Shown here: positions 33,354 through 42,324 of the stretch, one piece after another | How the letters are laid out: the number at the start of each line of letters is the position of its first letter | Position numbering within the stretch: the stretch's first letter is position 1 | Assembly (NCBI RefSeq): GCF_000430685.1 | Contig: NZ_AUMM01000032.1 | Location: 1 to 43,769, forward strand | Reading direction: 5' to 3' | Length of the DNA stretch: 43,769 bases | Source of the DNA: Tuberibacillus calidus DSM 17572 | Lineage (GTDB): Bacteria > Bacillota > Bacilli > Bacillales > Sporolactobacillaceae | Translations under genes and position numbers: made by a program | Notes under the pieces: generated by a model | What the model saw: the letters and a program-made list of their open reading frames with translations, nothing else | What the model was told of the DNA's origin: nothing | Database searches by the model: none

Positions 33354-34523
33354 TTAAGCTGCGACATTTTTCTTACCCGCCATATCAATCCATACGGCAA
33401 TAATAAGAATTAATCCTTTCACAATGTATTGCCAAAAAGTTTCTATATTCATCATGCTCATACCATTGTCAATACTTGTCATAATCAAGGCACCAATAAT
33501 CGCACCAATTATGTTTCCTTTACCCCCCATAAGGCTTGTACCGCCAATCACACATGCGGCAATAGCATCCAGCTCATACATATCCCCGGCTCCAGTTGTT
33601 GCAGCGTTTAGACGACCGGTTAATATAATTCCAGCCACTCCTGCTAACGCACCCATTAATATAAAAATAATCAAAATAGTCTTTTTAATATTTATACCAG
33701 ATAATGCAGCAGCTTCGGCGTTGCCACCAATCGCGTAAATATAGCGGCCAAAAGGGGTTTTAACTGAAATAAAAATAAATATTGCTGCAAATGCGATGAC
33801 AAATAACATTGGAACGGGCATACCATAATACCTATTTAACATGTAAATGAGAAGTAATATGAGTAACGAATAGATGGTTATTCGGCCATATTCCATTTTT
33901 GCACTTTTTACTTTTAGCCCTAAAGAAATTCTTTTTTTACGACTCCTATATGTCCAGATATACAACAGAAGTATACTCGCAACAGCAAGAATAGAACCGA
34001 TAACATAAGGTACGTAACTTGTACCTAAAGCTGTAAAACTATGATTTAACGGCGCAACGGTTTGGCCTTTACTAATCCCAATTAATATGCCGCGAAATAT
34101 TAACATCCCGCCAAGAGTAACAATAAATGCTGGAACATTTTTGTAAGCCACCCACCAACCTTGCCATAACCCGGCTAAAGCCCCAACTAATATGGCGGTA
34201 ATCACAACCATCGTCGTACTCCAGCCAAACCAGACTTGCAGGATAGCGGCAATTCCTCCGGTTAATCCTACTAAAGATCCAACTGACAAATCGATTTGGC
34301 CAGCCACAATAACTAATGTCATTCCAATTGATAAAATGGATATAACAGACATTTGCGTAAATAAGTTCGAAAGATTTCGCGACGATAAAAATTCACCCTT
34401 AGTTAACAAACCAAAAATAAAGGCAATTAAAACCAGGGCAATAACAAGCGTATAAGCCTGTAAATTAAGTTTAAAGTGTAAACTCTTTTCCTCAACAGCA
34501 TTTGACAGTGAAGTATTTGCCAT
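33354..34523 (-). CDS. xylH: Xylose ABC transporter permease XylH
   Basis: This membrane subunit of the high-affinity D-xylose importer has 389 residues and about ten helices. Conserved RbsC/XylH segments include SIGMTLVIVAGQIDLSVGSL, VGLTGGIAAILQ, PAFIVTLGGMLIFRG, YAIGGNAEAAALSGINIK and ACVIGGTSLMGGKGNIIGAI. The start ATG follows the xylG stop without gap (TAGATG), with GGGGGAA before it, so translation is coupled. xylA follows after 26 bases. Confidence 0.95.
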   Translation of the reverse strand: MANTSLSNAVEEKSLHFKLNLQAYTLVIALVLIAFIFGLLTKGEFLSSRNLSNLFTQMSVISILSIGMTLVIVAGQIDLSVGSLVGLTGGIAAILQVWFGWSTTMVVITAILVGALAGLWQGWWVAYKNVPAFIVTLGGMLIFRGILIGISKGQTVAPLNHSFTALGTSYVPYVIGSILAVASILLLYIWTYRSRKKRISLGLKVKSAKMEYGRITIYSLLILLLIYMLNRYYGMPVPMLFVIAFAAIFIFISVKTPFGRYIYAIGGNAEAAALSGINIKKTILIIFILMGALAGVAGIILTGRLNAATTGAGDMYELDAIAACVIGGTSLMGGKGNIIGAIIGALIMTSIDNGMSMMNIETFWQYIVKGLILIIAVWIDMAGKKNVAA

Positions 34524-36041
34524 CTAAATTCCCCCAGTAGCACAAGACATAATTTTTTCTTGAGTGGCCTCTTCTCTGGAAAATTCACCTTTTATTTTGC
34601 CTTCGGACATTACAAGAATTCGGTCAGACATACCTAAAACTTCTGGTAACTCCGAAGAAATGAGAATTATACCAACTCCATCCTTCGCTAATTCATTAAT
34701 AATTTTATAGATTTCAAATTTGGCTCCAACATCAATACCTCTGGTTGGTTCATCCAAAATGAGCACTTTTGGGTTCGTTAATAACCACTTGCTTAAAACA
34801 ACTTTCTGCTGATTACCTCCACTAAGTTGTCTTACTTTAGTTTCCAAATTGGTTGTCTTTAATTTCATTCTTTTTGTCATAGCTTCAACACCCTTTATTT
34901 CAAGGGCTGAATCTACAATGCTATGCTTCATAAACTTCTTTAATGAAGCTAATGTAGAATTCTTCGTAATATCCATTCCTAATACTAACCCAAACCGCTT
35001 CCGATCTTCGGAAACATAGGCCAACCCTTGCCTAATAGCGTCTGATGGGGATTTAATATTTACTTTTTGCCCTTCAATGAAAATTTCGCCAACACCTTTT
35101 TCTCTATACCCACCAAATATACTCATTAAGAGCTCGGTTCTACCCGACCCCATTAAACCTGAAATGCCTAATATTTCTCCTTTTCGAAGGGAAAATGACA
35201 CATCTTCAATTATCGATTTATTGCGATTTCCCTGTTCTCTTAGACTATAATTTTTTACCTCCAGTATTTGGTCTCCTAGTTCTCTTTTTTCATATGGGAA
35301 CAAATCTTTAAGTTCCCTTCCAACCATATAAGTAATGATTTTGTTTTCATTCATTTCAGTAATGGCGTTTGAACTAACCGATTTTCCGTCCCGTAAAACT
35401 GTTACACTATCTGCTAGTTCCATAACCTCGTTCAATTTATGAGAGATATAGATACATGTTACGCCCTCACTTTTAAGTTTCTTTAATACTTCTTTCAATA
35501 TTTCAACTTCATGTTCTGTAAGAGCTGCAGTCGGTTCGTCTAAAATTAAAATTTCACTATTCCTAGAAATGGCTTTTGTAATTTCAATTAACTGCTGTTT
35601 ACCAACCGTTAAACTTGAAACTTTAGTCTGAGGATCAAGGCTTAATCCTATAAATTCCAACCATTTTTGTGACTCTTTATAGAGCTTATTCCAATCCACA
35701 ATTTTATGACGCAACAACGGATGCCCCAAAAAGATATTTTCGGCAACAGACATTTCGGGGACAAGGGCTAACTCTTGGTATATAATAGATATCCCCGCAT
35801 TTTGAGAATCTGCAATTGATTTAAATACCCTTTTTTGACCGTTTATATATATTTCTCCCTCATATGTTCCATAGGGGTAGACACCACTCAGAACTTTCAT
35901 TAATGTCGATTTCCCAGCACCGTTTTCACCACAAAGGGCGTGAATTTCACCTTTCTTTACCGAAAAAGAAACATGATCCAGTGCGCGAACTCCTGGAAAA
36001 TCTTTAACAATTCCCTTCATTTCAAGAGCATAAGTAGCCAT
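34524..36041 (-). CDS. xylG: Xylose ABC transporter ATPase XylG (two ABC domains)
   Basis: This 505-residue ATPase has two fused nucleotide-binding domains, as in the monosaccharide CUT2 family. Domain 1 has Walker A GENGAGKSTLMKVLSGVYPY, signature LTVGKQQLIEI and Walker B ILILDEPTAALTE. Domain 2 has a degenerate Walker A (GLMGSGRTELL), the signature QLSGGNQQKVVLSKWL and Walker B VLILDEPTRGIDVG. This asymmetry is normal for the family. The start ATG follows GGGGGC. It lies between xylF and xylH. Confidence 0.95.
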   Translation of the reverse strand: MATYALEMKGIVKDFPGVRALDHVSFSVKKGEIHALCGENGAGKSTLMKVLSGVYPYGTYEGEIYINGQKRVFKSIADSQNAGISIIYQELALVPEMSVAENIFLGHPLLRHKIVDWNKLYKESQKWLEFIGLSLDPQTKVSSLTVGKQQLIEITKAISRNSEILILDEPTAALTEHEVEILKEVLKKLKSEGVTCIYISHKLNEVMELADSVTVLRDGKSVSSNAITEMNENKIITYMVGRELKDLFPYEKRELGDQILEVKNYSLREQGNRNKSIIEDVSFSLRKGEILGISGLMGSGRTELLMSIFGGYREKGVGEIFIEGQKVNIKSPSDAIRQGLAYVSEDRKRFGLVLGMDITKNSTLASLKKFMKHSIVDSALEIKGVEAMTKRMKLKTTNLETKVRQLSGGNQQKVVLSKWLLTNPKVLILDEPTRGIDVGAKFEIYKIINELAKDGVGIILISSELPEVLGMSDRILVMSEGKIKGEFSREEATQEKIMSCATGGI

Positions 36042-36081
36042 CTAATGCCCCCTTAATCAATCATTTTTTATGTAAAAGAGC

Positions 36082-36100
36082 CGGGGGAAAAGATCCCCCG
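36082..36100 (-). terminator. Hairpin between xylF and xylG
   Basis: On the minus strand CGGGGGA pairs with TCCCCCG around a short loop, followed by GCTCTTTTAC. Such hairpins after binding-protein genes usually stabilise the upstream message or partly end transcription, giving more binding protein than ATPase and permease. Confidence 0.65.
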
Positions 36101-36107
36101 TTTCAAT

Positions 36108-37199
36108 TTAATTTTTTTCTGGACGTTTATCTTCTGGTACATTTTTATAAACATCATCATAACTATGGAATTCGTCTTTTATAACTGTATCCATTAAATT
36201 ATTCTTATCCACCATAATAGGATCGAGCTTAATATAAGGGACATCGATTTTGCCGTTATTGACAGTACCATCTGAATTTATTTTTTCACCTTTAGCCAAT
36301 TGAACAGCCACTTCAGCAGATTTCGTAGCAATTAATTTAATGGGTTTATAAACCGTCATTGACTGAGAACCTTCCGCAATTCTTTGACATGCAGCCAGAT
36401 CGGCATCTTGGCCAGAAATGGCGACTTTACCAGCTAATCCTTGTTGCTCCAAAGCTTGAATAGCTCCCCCTGCTGTTGAGTCATTTGAAGCCACAACAGC
36501 ATCAATTTTATTATTTTGGGCTGTAAGCGCATTCTCCATAATGCTCATAGCTTCAGAGGCAGACCAATCTTTTACCCATTGGTCCCCGACCACTTTAATA
36601 TCACCTTTATCAATCAAAGGCTGTAAAACTTTCATTTGACCTTCGCGAAACATTTTAGCGTTATTATCAGTTGGTGAACCACCCATTAGAAAGTAATTGC
36701 CTTTAGGTACTTGTTTTACTAGATACTCAGCCTGCAATTCTCCAACTCGAACATTATCAAAGGATACATATGCATCCACATCCGCATTATTAATTAGGCG
36801 GTCATAAGCAAGAACAGGAATACCTTCTTTCTTTGCTTGATCAACAACGGGTGATAATGCGTCAGAGTTTACGGCAATTATAACAAGAGCATCGATCCCT
36901 TGAGAAAGCATATTTTGAATTTGTGACAATTGTTTTGCACTATCGCCATTTGCTGATTGAACAATAACCTTAGCCCCTAATTCCTCAGCTTTCTTCGTAA
37001 ATATATCGCGGTCATGTTGCCAACGTTCTAAGGTTAAGTCTGATACGGATAAACCAATAACCGGTTTATCATTTTTACTTGAATTTGATTTGTTTCCGCT
37101 TTCATTTTTCTTTGCGACATCTTGACCACAGGCCGATAAAGCTAAAATTAGAGCAAAAACAAACACCAACACAGAAAGTAGTTTGGTTCGTCTTTTCAT
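36108..37199 (-). CDS. xylF: D-xylose-binding lipoprotein XylF
   Basis: This extracellular substrate-binding protein (363 residues) of the xylose importer has the N-terminus KRRTKLLSVLVFVFALILAL, leading to the lipobox LSAC, so it is membrane-anchored through Cys24 or nearby. A linker rich in Ser, Asn and Lys follows. The periplasmic-binding-protein fold shows VIGLSVSDLTLERWQHDRDI, IDALVIIAVNSDALSPVVDQ, VPVLAYDRLINNADVDAYVS-like residues, and AVVASNDSTAGGAIQALEQQ with GQDADLAACQRIAEG. It is the first gene of the operon, downstream of the XylR operator-promoter. Confidence 0.95.
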   Translation of the reverse strand: MKRRTKLLSVLVFVFALILALSACGQDVAKKNESGNKSNSSKNDKPVIGLSVSDLTLERWQHDRDIFTKKAEELGAKVIVQSANGDSAKQLSQIQNMLSQGIDALVIIAVNSDALSPVVDQAKKEGIPVLAYDRLINNADVDAYVSFDNVRVGELQAEYLVKQVPKGNYFLMGGSPTDNNAKMFREGQMKVLQPLIDKGDIKVVGDQWVKDWSASEAMSIMENALTAQNNKIDAVVASNDSTAGGAIQALEQQGLAGKVAISGQDADLAACQRIAEGSQSMTVYKPIKLIATKSAEVAVQLAKGEKINSDGTVNNGKIDVPYIKLDPIMVDKNNLMDTVIKDEFHSYDDVYKNVPEDKRPEKN

Positions 37200-37242
37200 A
37201 AGGCTCCCCCTATTTTGAATTTTTCTTCCTTACTTGACTAAA

Positions 37243-37271
37243 AGTATAGCACCTTAAACATTGTTTGTCTA
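37243..37271 (-). promoter_or_regulatory. Promoter of the xylFGHAB operon
   Basis: On the minus strand the -35 TAGACA (37271-37266) and -10 TATACT (37248-37243) are 17 bp apart, five and five matches to the SigA consensus. The -35 box lies in the spacer and arm of the XylR operator, so bound repressor should block RNA polymerase. Confidence 0.75.
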
Positions 37272-37288
37272 TTAAACAAACAATGTTT
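37256..37288. promoter_or_regulatory. XylR operator, 13-bp perfect inverted repeat
   Basis: AAACATTGTTTGT (37256-37268) and ACAAACAATGTTT (37276-37288) are exact inverted copies with a 7-bp spacer. They resemble the GTTTGTTT-containing operators of Bacillus XylR. The operator lies between divergent xylF and xylR and overlaps both promoters; a TATAAT at 37289-37294 with TTGTCT 18 bp upstream may serve xylR. Confidence 0.85.
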
Positions 37289-37371
37289 TATAATAAAATT
37301 ATTCTGTTCACTGAAAATATTTTTTAATAAGGAATAATAAATTAGGGTAATATACATCTAGGGGGGATATG

Positions 37372-38562
37372 ATGCGCCAAACCGGAAATCATCAACTTGT
37401 GAAAAAAATTAACAAGACACTTGTACTTAATATGATAAAAGAAAACGGGCCGCTTTCCAGAGCCACTGTTGCTCATAAACTTGGCTTAAATCGTGCGACG
37501 GTATCTTCTTTAGTGAGTGAACTCATTGATGAAAAGCTTGTATATGAGAGCGGTATCGGCGAATCAAACGGTGGTAGACGCCCGGTAATGCTGTTATTTA
37601 ACAATTTGGCAGGATATACAATTGCAGTCGACGTTGGTGTGAATTATATACTTGGCGTTTTAACCAACCTAGGAGGAAAGATTATTCAAGAAAAAAATAT
37701 ACCGATTAAGGATACGTCTTACCAGATTGTGGTCTCCCAAATAAAAAATATAATCCGCTTCCTTATAAAAGAAATGCCAGACAGCCCATATGGCCTTTTA
37801 GGAATAGGGATCGGTGTCCCTGGGGTAGTAGATACAGAGGGAAAGATTTTAATTGCTCCAAACTTAGGTTGGCGTAACGTTACTTTCAAAAAGGAACTCG
37901 AGAAAGAATTTAATACGGAAGTTATCATTGAAAATGAGGCTAACGCCGGGGCATATGGTGAAAAAAAATGGGGCATTGGGCACAAAGCTTCTGACCTCAT
38001 TTATTTAAGCATTGGCATAGGGATCGGTACCGGGCTTATTATTAAAAATGAATTATATCGCGGAATAAATGGGTACGCTGGGGAATTAGGTCATATGATT
38101 ATCGATATTAACGGTCATAAATGCCGTTGTGGGAATTATGGATGTTGGGAACTTTATGCTTCCGAAAATACACTTTTAAAAGAAGCTCGGGATCTCTCCT
38201 ATTTTAAGAATAAACACGCCGAACCGACCCTTGAACTTTTAATGGCACTTGCAGAACAAGGAAATGAAGAAGTGATTGCCCTCTTTAGTGAAATTGGGAA
38301 ATATTTAGGAATTGGAATCACAAATATTATTAAATGTTTCAACCCAAAACAGATTATTATTGGTAATCGCTTAGCATTAGCAAAAAAATGGATTCAAAAA
38401 CCCCTTTCTGACGTGCTGTCAAGTTATACCTTAAAATTTTATAAGAATGATTTAAATATCGAATTTGCTTCTTTATCACCTTATTCGGCTTCTTTAGGAT
38501 TATCATCTTTTGTCATTGAATCATTTTTAAAAAATAATTCAGTGATGCCTAATCCTAGCTAG
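37372..38562 (+). CDS. xylR: ROK-family xylose repressor XylR
   Basis: XylR represses xylose genes and releases DNA when xylose binds. The protein has about 396 residues. The N-terminal winged HTH is NKTLVLNMIKENGPLSRATV with HKLGLNRATVSSLVSELIDE. The ROK sugar-binding part has VDVGVNYILGVLTNLGGKI, IGVPGVVDTEGKIL, SIGIGIGTGLIIKNELYRGI, GYAGELGHMI and the zinc motif CRCGNYGCWELYAS. ATG 37372 is preferred over the adjacent ATG 37369, as AGGGGGG is better spaced. The gene is divergent from xylF. Confidence 0.94.
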   Translation: MRQTGNHQLVKKINKTLVLNMIKENGPLSRATVAHKLGLNRATVSSLVSELIDEKLVYESGIGESNGGRRPVMLLFNNLAGYTIAVDVGVNYILGVLTNLGGKIIQEKNIPIKDTSYQIVVSQIKNIIRFLIKEMPDSPYGLLGIGIGVPGVVDTEGKILIAPNLGWRNVTFKKELEKEFNTEVIIENEANAGAYGEKKWGIGHKASDLIYLSIGIGIGTGLIIKNELYRGINGYAGELGHMIIDINGHKCRCGNYGCWELYASENTLLKEARDLSYFKNKHAEPTLELLMALAEQGNEEVIALFSEIGKYLGIGITNIIKCFNPKQIIIGNRLALAKKWIQKPLSDVLSSYTLKFYKNDLNIEFASLSPYSASLGLSSFVIESFLKNNSVMPNPS

Positions 38563-38567
38563 CATGC

Positions 38568-38607
38568 AAAAAAGCTGAGGTTGTCATAAGACTTACTCAG
38601 CTTTTTT
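38568..38607. terminator. Bidirectional terminator between xylR and the GH43 gene
   Basis: AAAAAAGCTGAG (38568) and CTCAGCTTTTTT (38596) form a perfect 12-bp stem, with T-runs on both strands. It serves the convergent xylR and xynB genes. Confidence 0.9.
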
Positions 38608-38658
38608 CCTAAGCGCTTCATTTTTACGATGGCATTCCAAAAGTTTAATCCATATCGG

Positions 38659-40269
38659 TTAATCGTTTTCTTTATAAATAAAATAATCAAAATCAGCGGG
38701 TAGGTTTTGTCCCGTTAGATCACGACAATGCAGCCCGACAAAAGCCCCCGTGAAAAATCCGCCGCCACGGACATAATCATCCGATAATTTATAAGATTCA
38801 TAGATAACCGGAATAACATTCCAGTCCTTGCCGTTAAAGGAATAAGAATATTGATAGACGTCTTTTTTAACATCAACACGCATATAAACATACTCAATAT
38901 CTTCGGGAACGATAATTTCCTGACCGCACAAGGGTTGGTCAAACACACCGTTTTCCGAAGCCATTAAATCGAGGATTCTTCCTTTCTTTTCATCCCAAGT
39001 CAATTGAAGGATCGTCCAATTTTCGGTATTATAATAATTCACAAGCCCTGCGCCTTGTTGGAAAAAGTTTGGTCTAAAATCAACCTTTGTTTCCGCTGTA
39101 AAATAGAAACTTTGCCAACGTCTAGCTACAAAAGACTGGGTAAACTTTGACGTTAGCGATTCTCGGCCATAGAGGCGTAAATGACCCGGACGGTCTTCCA
39201 ATGAAAGAATGTCCTTTCCCAATGGAATGCGTAACGTTTGGAAATGCGGATTTAAAACGCCTTGGTCAAAATCGTCTTTTTCCACTTCATCATGTTCCCA
39301 AGGTACTTCTTCCATTTTTGGTCCATCAATCATTAAAGAAGGTTCATTTCCGCCAACAATATACGGCCAATCATTTTTCCATTCTAAACGTTGAATGGCC
39401 GTTTCTCTTCCCAATGGACAATACCCACGGTCATCTAAAATAGGTTCACTATTTCTAAAAATAGGGCGTCCCACCAAATGAACAAAAAACCATTCGTCGG
39501 TATGTGTATGTACAATTGAACCATGGCCGGCTTTCTGCAATGGGTTATTGGGATTCTTCCAAGATGATAATAGTGGGTTGTCAGGGTGTAACTCATATGG
39601 TCCTGTAATATTCTTAGAGCGGGCCAATGTCGACTGATGATTGTAACGGGTTCCCCCCTCAGCTGTTAATAAATAATAGTAACCGTTGAATTTATAAATT
39701 TGCGGCGCTTCTGTAATTTTTATTTCTGTTCCTTTAAAAATGATTTGGGGCCGTCCGATCAGTTTTTGGCTAAAAGGGTCATATTCTTGTAAAAGAATCC
39801 CATAAAAAGGATGTCGGCCGAAGCGGTGATCCCAACACATATTCAACAAATATTTTTTGCCATCGTCATCATGAAATAATGAAGGATCAAACCCTGAACT
39901 GTTAAGATATACAGGATCAGACCACTCTCCATCAATGGTCTCACATGTTACCAGGTAGTTATGACAATCTTTCCAATGGCCGTCAACCACTTTAACATCC
40001 GTATAAATAAGCCAAAATCTACCGTCGGCATAGGAAAGATGCGGCGCCCATACACCTCCCGAATCCGGATTTCCCAGCATGTTAAGCTGGCTCAAGCGAT
40101 TTAAAGGAGTTGCGGCAAGTCGCCAGTTTTTCAGATCCTTTGAATGATAGATTCTTACCCCAGGAAACCATTCAAAAGTCGAAACCGCAATATAGTAATC
40201 TGTATGAACCCTGCAAATACAAGGATCAGGATGAAACCCTTTTAAAATTGGGTTTTTGATCTTAAACAT
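38659..40269 (-). CDS. xynB: GH43 beta-xylosidase
   Basis: This enzyme releases xylose from xylo-oligosaccharides inside the cell; no signal peptide is present. The 536 residues begin [20 protein letters not shown], with the general-base Asp. The pKa-modulating Asp lies in [20 protein letters not shown] and the acid Glu in [38 protein letters not shown] belongs to the five-blade propeller, and the C-terminal part (from about residue 330) is the beta-sandwich DUF1349-like domain of this GH43 subfamily. The length matches XynB (about 535). It starts at ATG 40269 and is divergent from yesL with a short shared promoter region (TATAAT at 40295-40300 on the plus strand). Confidence 0.95.
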   Translation of the reverse strand: MFKIKNPILKGFHPDPCICRVHTDYYIAVSTFEWFPGVRIYHSKDLKNWRLAATPLNRLSQLNMLGNPDSGGVWAPHLSYADGRFWLIYTDVKVVDGHWKDCHNYLVTCETIDGEWSDPVYLNSSGFDPSLFHDDDGKKYLLNMCWDHRFGRHPFYGILLQEYDPFSQKLIGRPQIIFKGTEIKITEAPQIYKFNGYYYLLTAEGGTRYNHQSTLARSKNITGPYELHPDNPLLSSWKNPNNPLQKAGHGSIVHTHTDEWFFVHLVGRPIFRNSEPILDDRGYCPLGRETAIQRLEWKNDWPYIVGGNEPSLMIDGPKMEEVPWEHDEVEKDDFDQGVLNPHFQTLRIPLGKDILSLEDRPGHLRLYGRESLTSKFTQSFVARRWQSFYFTAETKVDFRPNFFQQGAGLVNYYNTENWTILQLTWDEKKGRILDLMASENGVFDQPLCGQEIIVPEDIEYVYMRVDVKKDVYQYSYSFNGKDWNVIPVIYESYKLSDDYVRGGGFFTGAFVGLHCRDLTGQNLPADFDYFIYKEND

Positions 40270-40351
40270 GATAACGCTCCTTCCACATAAAAGGTATAAT
40301 AAAATTACAGCTTACTATCGTCCGCATCCATCTTCACTGTGGAGGTATATG

Positions 40352-40993
40352 ATGAAAGGTATCGCAAATCGGCTTTACGGCTTGGCTGAATGGATTTCCT
40401 ATCTGGCCTATCTTAACTTCCTTTGGTTCATATTCTGCCTTTTCGGCTTGGTGATTTTCGGTTTTATGCCTGCGACGGTTACCGTTTTCATCATCCTTCG
40501 AAAACGATTAAGACATCAAGGGGATCTCCCGGTTTTCAAAACGTTTTTAAAGACATACAAAGAGGAATTTATAAAAAGCCATCTCGTCGGCATCCCATTG
40601 GTCATTCTTTATGCTTTTATCTTTATTGATTTGATTTATCTTAGATCCGTTGCAGGGACGGGACCAATGTTTATTCCGATATACTTCATATTGTTGGGAA
40701 CCGTACTGACCACTCTATATGTTTTTCCGGTCTATGCACATTATGATCTTAAGGCTTTGACCGTTTTAAAGAACGCCTTCTTAATGATGCTCATCCATCC
40801 GCTAAACAATTTATTTATGGTTATCATTTTAGTGATCACGTTTTTTGTTATGAAAAATTTACCCGCATTGGTTGTGTTCTTCGGGGTGAGTTTTCCGGCT
40901 TTAGTCATCATGGCATCTTGCTATGTAGCCTTTCAAAAACTGGAAAAAGGAAGGAAACGAGAAAACGATAACGCTAGGCACCTTCCCGAATGA
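40352..40993 (+). CDS. yesL: YesL-family (DUF624) membrane protein
   Basis: This 213-residue protein has about five membrane segments, among them WISYLAYLNFLWFIFCLFGL, PLVILYAFIFIDLIYLRS, FIPIYFILLGTVLTTLYVFP and IHPLNNLFMVIILVITFFVM. The N-terminal part MKGIANRLYGLAEWISYLAY and the VIFGFMPATVTVF segment are typical of YesL. Such proteins are found in pectin and xylan clusters next to sugar ABC transporters; the function is unknown. The start is ATG 40352, as GGAGG lies six bases upstream. The stop codon directly abuts the stop of the convergent esterase gene. Confidence 0.85.
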   Translation: MKGIANRLYGLAEWISYLAYLNFLWFIFCLFGLVIFGFMPATVTVFIILRKRLRHQGDLPVFKTFLKTYKEEFIKSHLVGIPLVILYAFIFIDLIYLRSVAGTGPMFIPIYFILLGTVLTTLYVFPVYAHYDLKALTVLKNAFLMMLIHPLNNLFMVIILVITFFVMKNLPALVVFFGVSFPALVIMASCYVAFQKLEKGRKRENDNARHLPE

Positions 40994-41653
40994 TTAAAAG
41001 GATTTTTTCCAATCAAATCCAATTTGGTTCAAAAAGGCCCGGGCGATAACCATATGACCAGCTGTGTCAGGGTGAACCCTGTCCCAGGCCAGGCTTGTTG
41101 AATGAAGAGTTTTTAACACTTGATCAAACGCCGCTTGGGTATCGATGATCAGACAGTTTGTCTCTTTGGCCAGGCGTTTCACCACGTTGCCGTATTGGTC
41201 CATCGTCCGGCGCATCGGGTCATTTTCATTACTTTCAATAAAAAAAGGGGTCATGAGGATGATGCCTGTAACAAATGGCTTTGTCTCGGTCACAAGCTGA
41301 CGAAGGGTCTCTTCATATTCATCAATATACACGTGCTTTTCTTTATGGAATGGTGAATCAAATTGCCGCCAGACATCGTTAATCCCAATCATTATTGATA
41401 CCCAGTCCGGTTTTTGGGCCATCACATCGGTCGGCCATCTCGCTTTTAGATCGCGAACGGTATGGCCACTGATCCCCATATTTACGACCCGGATTTGTCG
41501 TTCGGGATAAACGGAACGCAGCAATCCCTCAACGAAAGCCACATACCCTTTACCCAAGTCATCAGAAGATCCTTCCCCAACGGGTTTGGTTCTATCACAA
41601 TCGGTAATGGAATCACCGATAAATAATAATTTGCTTCCTTTTTCTAAGATCAT
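40994..41653 (-). CDS. axe2: Acetyl-xylooligosaccharide esterase, SGNH hydrolase (Axe2-like)
   Basis: This cytosolic SGNH hydrolase removes acetyl groups from xylo-oligosaccharides before or alongside xylosidase action. The 219 residues equal the length of Geobacillus Axe2 and share its style throughout: KLLFIGDSITDCDR (Ser15 nucleophile), VVNMGISGHTVRDLKARW (Gly block), VSIMIGINDVWRQFD (Asn block) and SLAWDRVHPDTAGHM (Asp and His). No signal peptide is present, so it acts inside the cell. It lies four bases after the CE4 gene, whose last codons contain its GGAGG ribosome binding site, so it is part of the same operon. Confidence 0.92.
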   Translation of the reverse strand: MILEKGSKLLFIGDSITDCDRTKPVGEGSSDDLGKGYVAFVEGLLRSVYPERQIRVVNMGISGHTVRDLKARWPTDVMAQKPDWVSIMIGINDVWRQFDSPFHKEKHVYIDEYEETLRQLVTETKPFVTGIILMTPFFIESNENDPMRRTMDQYGNVVKRLAKETNCLIIDTQAAFDQVLKTLHSTSLAWDRVHPDTAGHMVIARAFLNQIGFDWKKSF

Positions 41654-41656
41654 GGC

Positions 41657-42292
41657 TTAATCCTCCGTTGATTCGGCCATTTTTAAAAGTTCACTGACAG
41701 TCACTAAATGATAGCCTTCTTGAATTAACTGGGAAACGAGTTGACGGACAGCTTCGACCGTTTGTGAGCGGTCTCCATACCCGTCGTGAAAGATTAAAAT
41801 ACTTCCATTTCTTATATGACGCCTCGTTCTTTCTAAAATAAATGAGGTCCCAGGTTGACGCCAATCAAGAGCATCCACATTCAATGCCCCTATAGGTTTA
41901 TAACGAAGACGGCTAAAAATGGCTTCTCTGTGGTCATCCCATGCTAAATATGGCGGACGCAATAGAGTCGGTTTATACGAAACAATTTCTCTAATCAACC
42001 GGCTCGTTCTTTCAATCTCTTCCACACTCCGGGTCTCATTCAATTCCGTTAATTTTACATGGCTGAATGTATGATTCCCAATTTCATGACCTTGGTCAGC
42101 CACCGTTTTTACGAGAGCCGCCTGATTGATAATTTGTACGCCTACCATAAAAAAAGTAGCCTTCCCGCCGTAGGTTTTAAAAATCTCCAAAATCTGTGGC
42201 GTGTAAACTGAATGCGGGCCATCATCAAAGGTCATTGCTATGGCTCTTTTTTTGGTCTTCACTTCGTGGATCAAGGGCATTGCCGTCACCAT
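41657..42292 (-). CDS. Polysaccharide deacetylase, CE4/NodB domain
   Basis: CE4 enzymes deacetylate chitin, peptidoglycan or xylan. The protein has about 211 residues with the five CE4 motifs: AIAMTFDDGPHSVYTPQILE (Asp-Asp), GNHTFSHVKL (HxxSH metal site), LLRPPYLAWDDHREAI, VDALDWRQPGTS and ILIFHDGYGDRSQT. There is no signal peptide or membrane anchor, so it seems to act inside the cell, which fits short acetylated xylo-oligosaccharides better than cell wall. The start is uncertain (ATG 42292 or ATG 42280); neither has a strong ribosome binding site. It lies between the sugar permease and axe2. Confidence 0.87.
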   Translation of the reverse strand: MVTAMPLIHEVKTKKRAIAMTFDDGPHSVYTPQILEIFKTYGGKATFFMVGVQIINQAALVKTVADQGHEIGNHTFSHVKLTELNETRSVEEIERTSRLIREIVSYKPTLLRPPYLAWDDHREAIFSRLRYKPIGALNVDALDWRQPGTSFILERTRRHIRNGSILIFHDGYGDRSQTVEAVRQLVSQLIQEGYHLVTVSELLKMAESTED

Positions 42293-42324
42293 CACTTTAT
42301 TTCATTTCGCTGGTCAACAATGTC

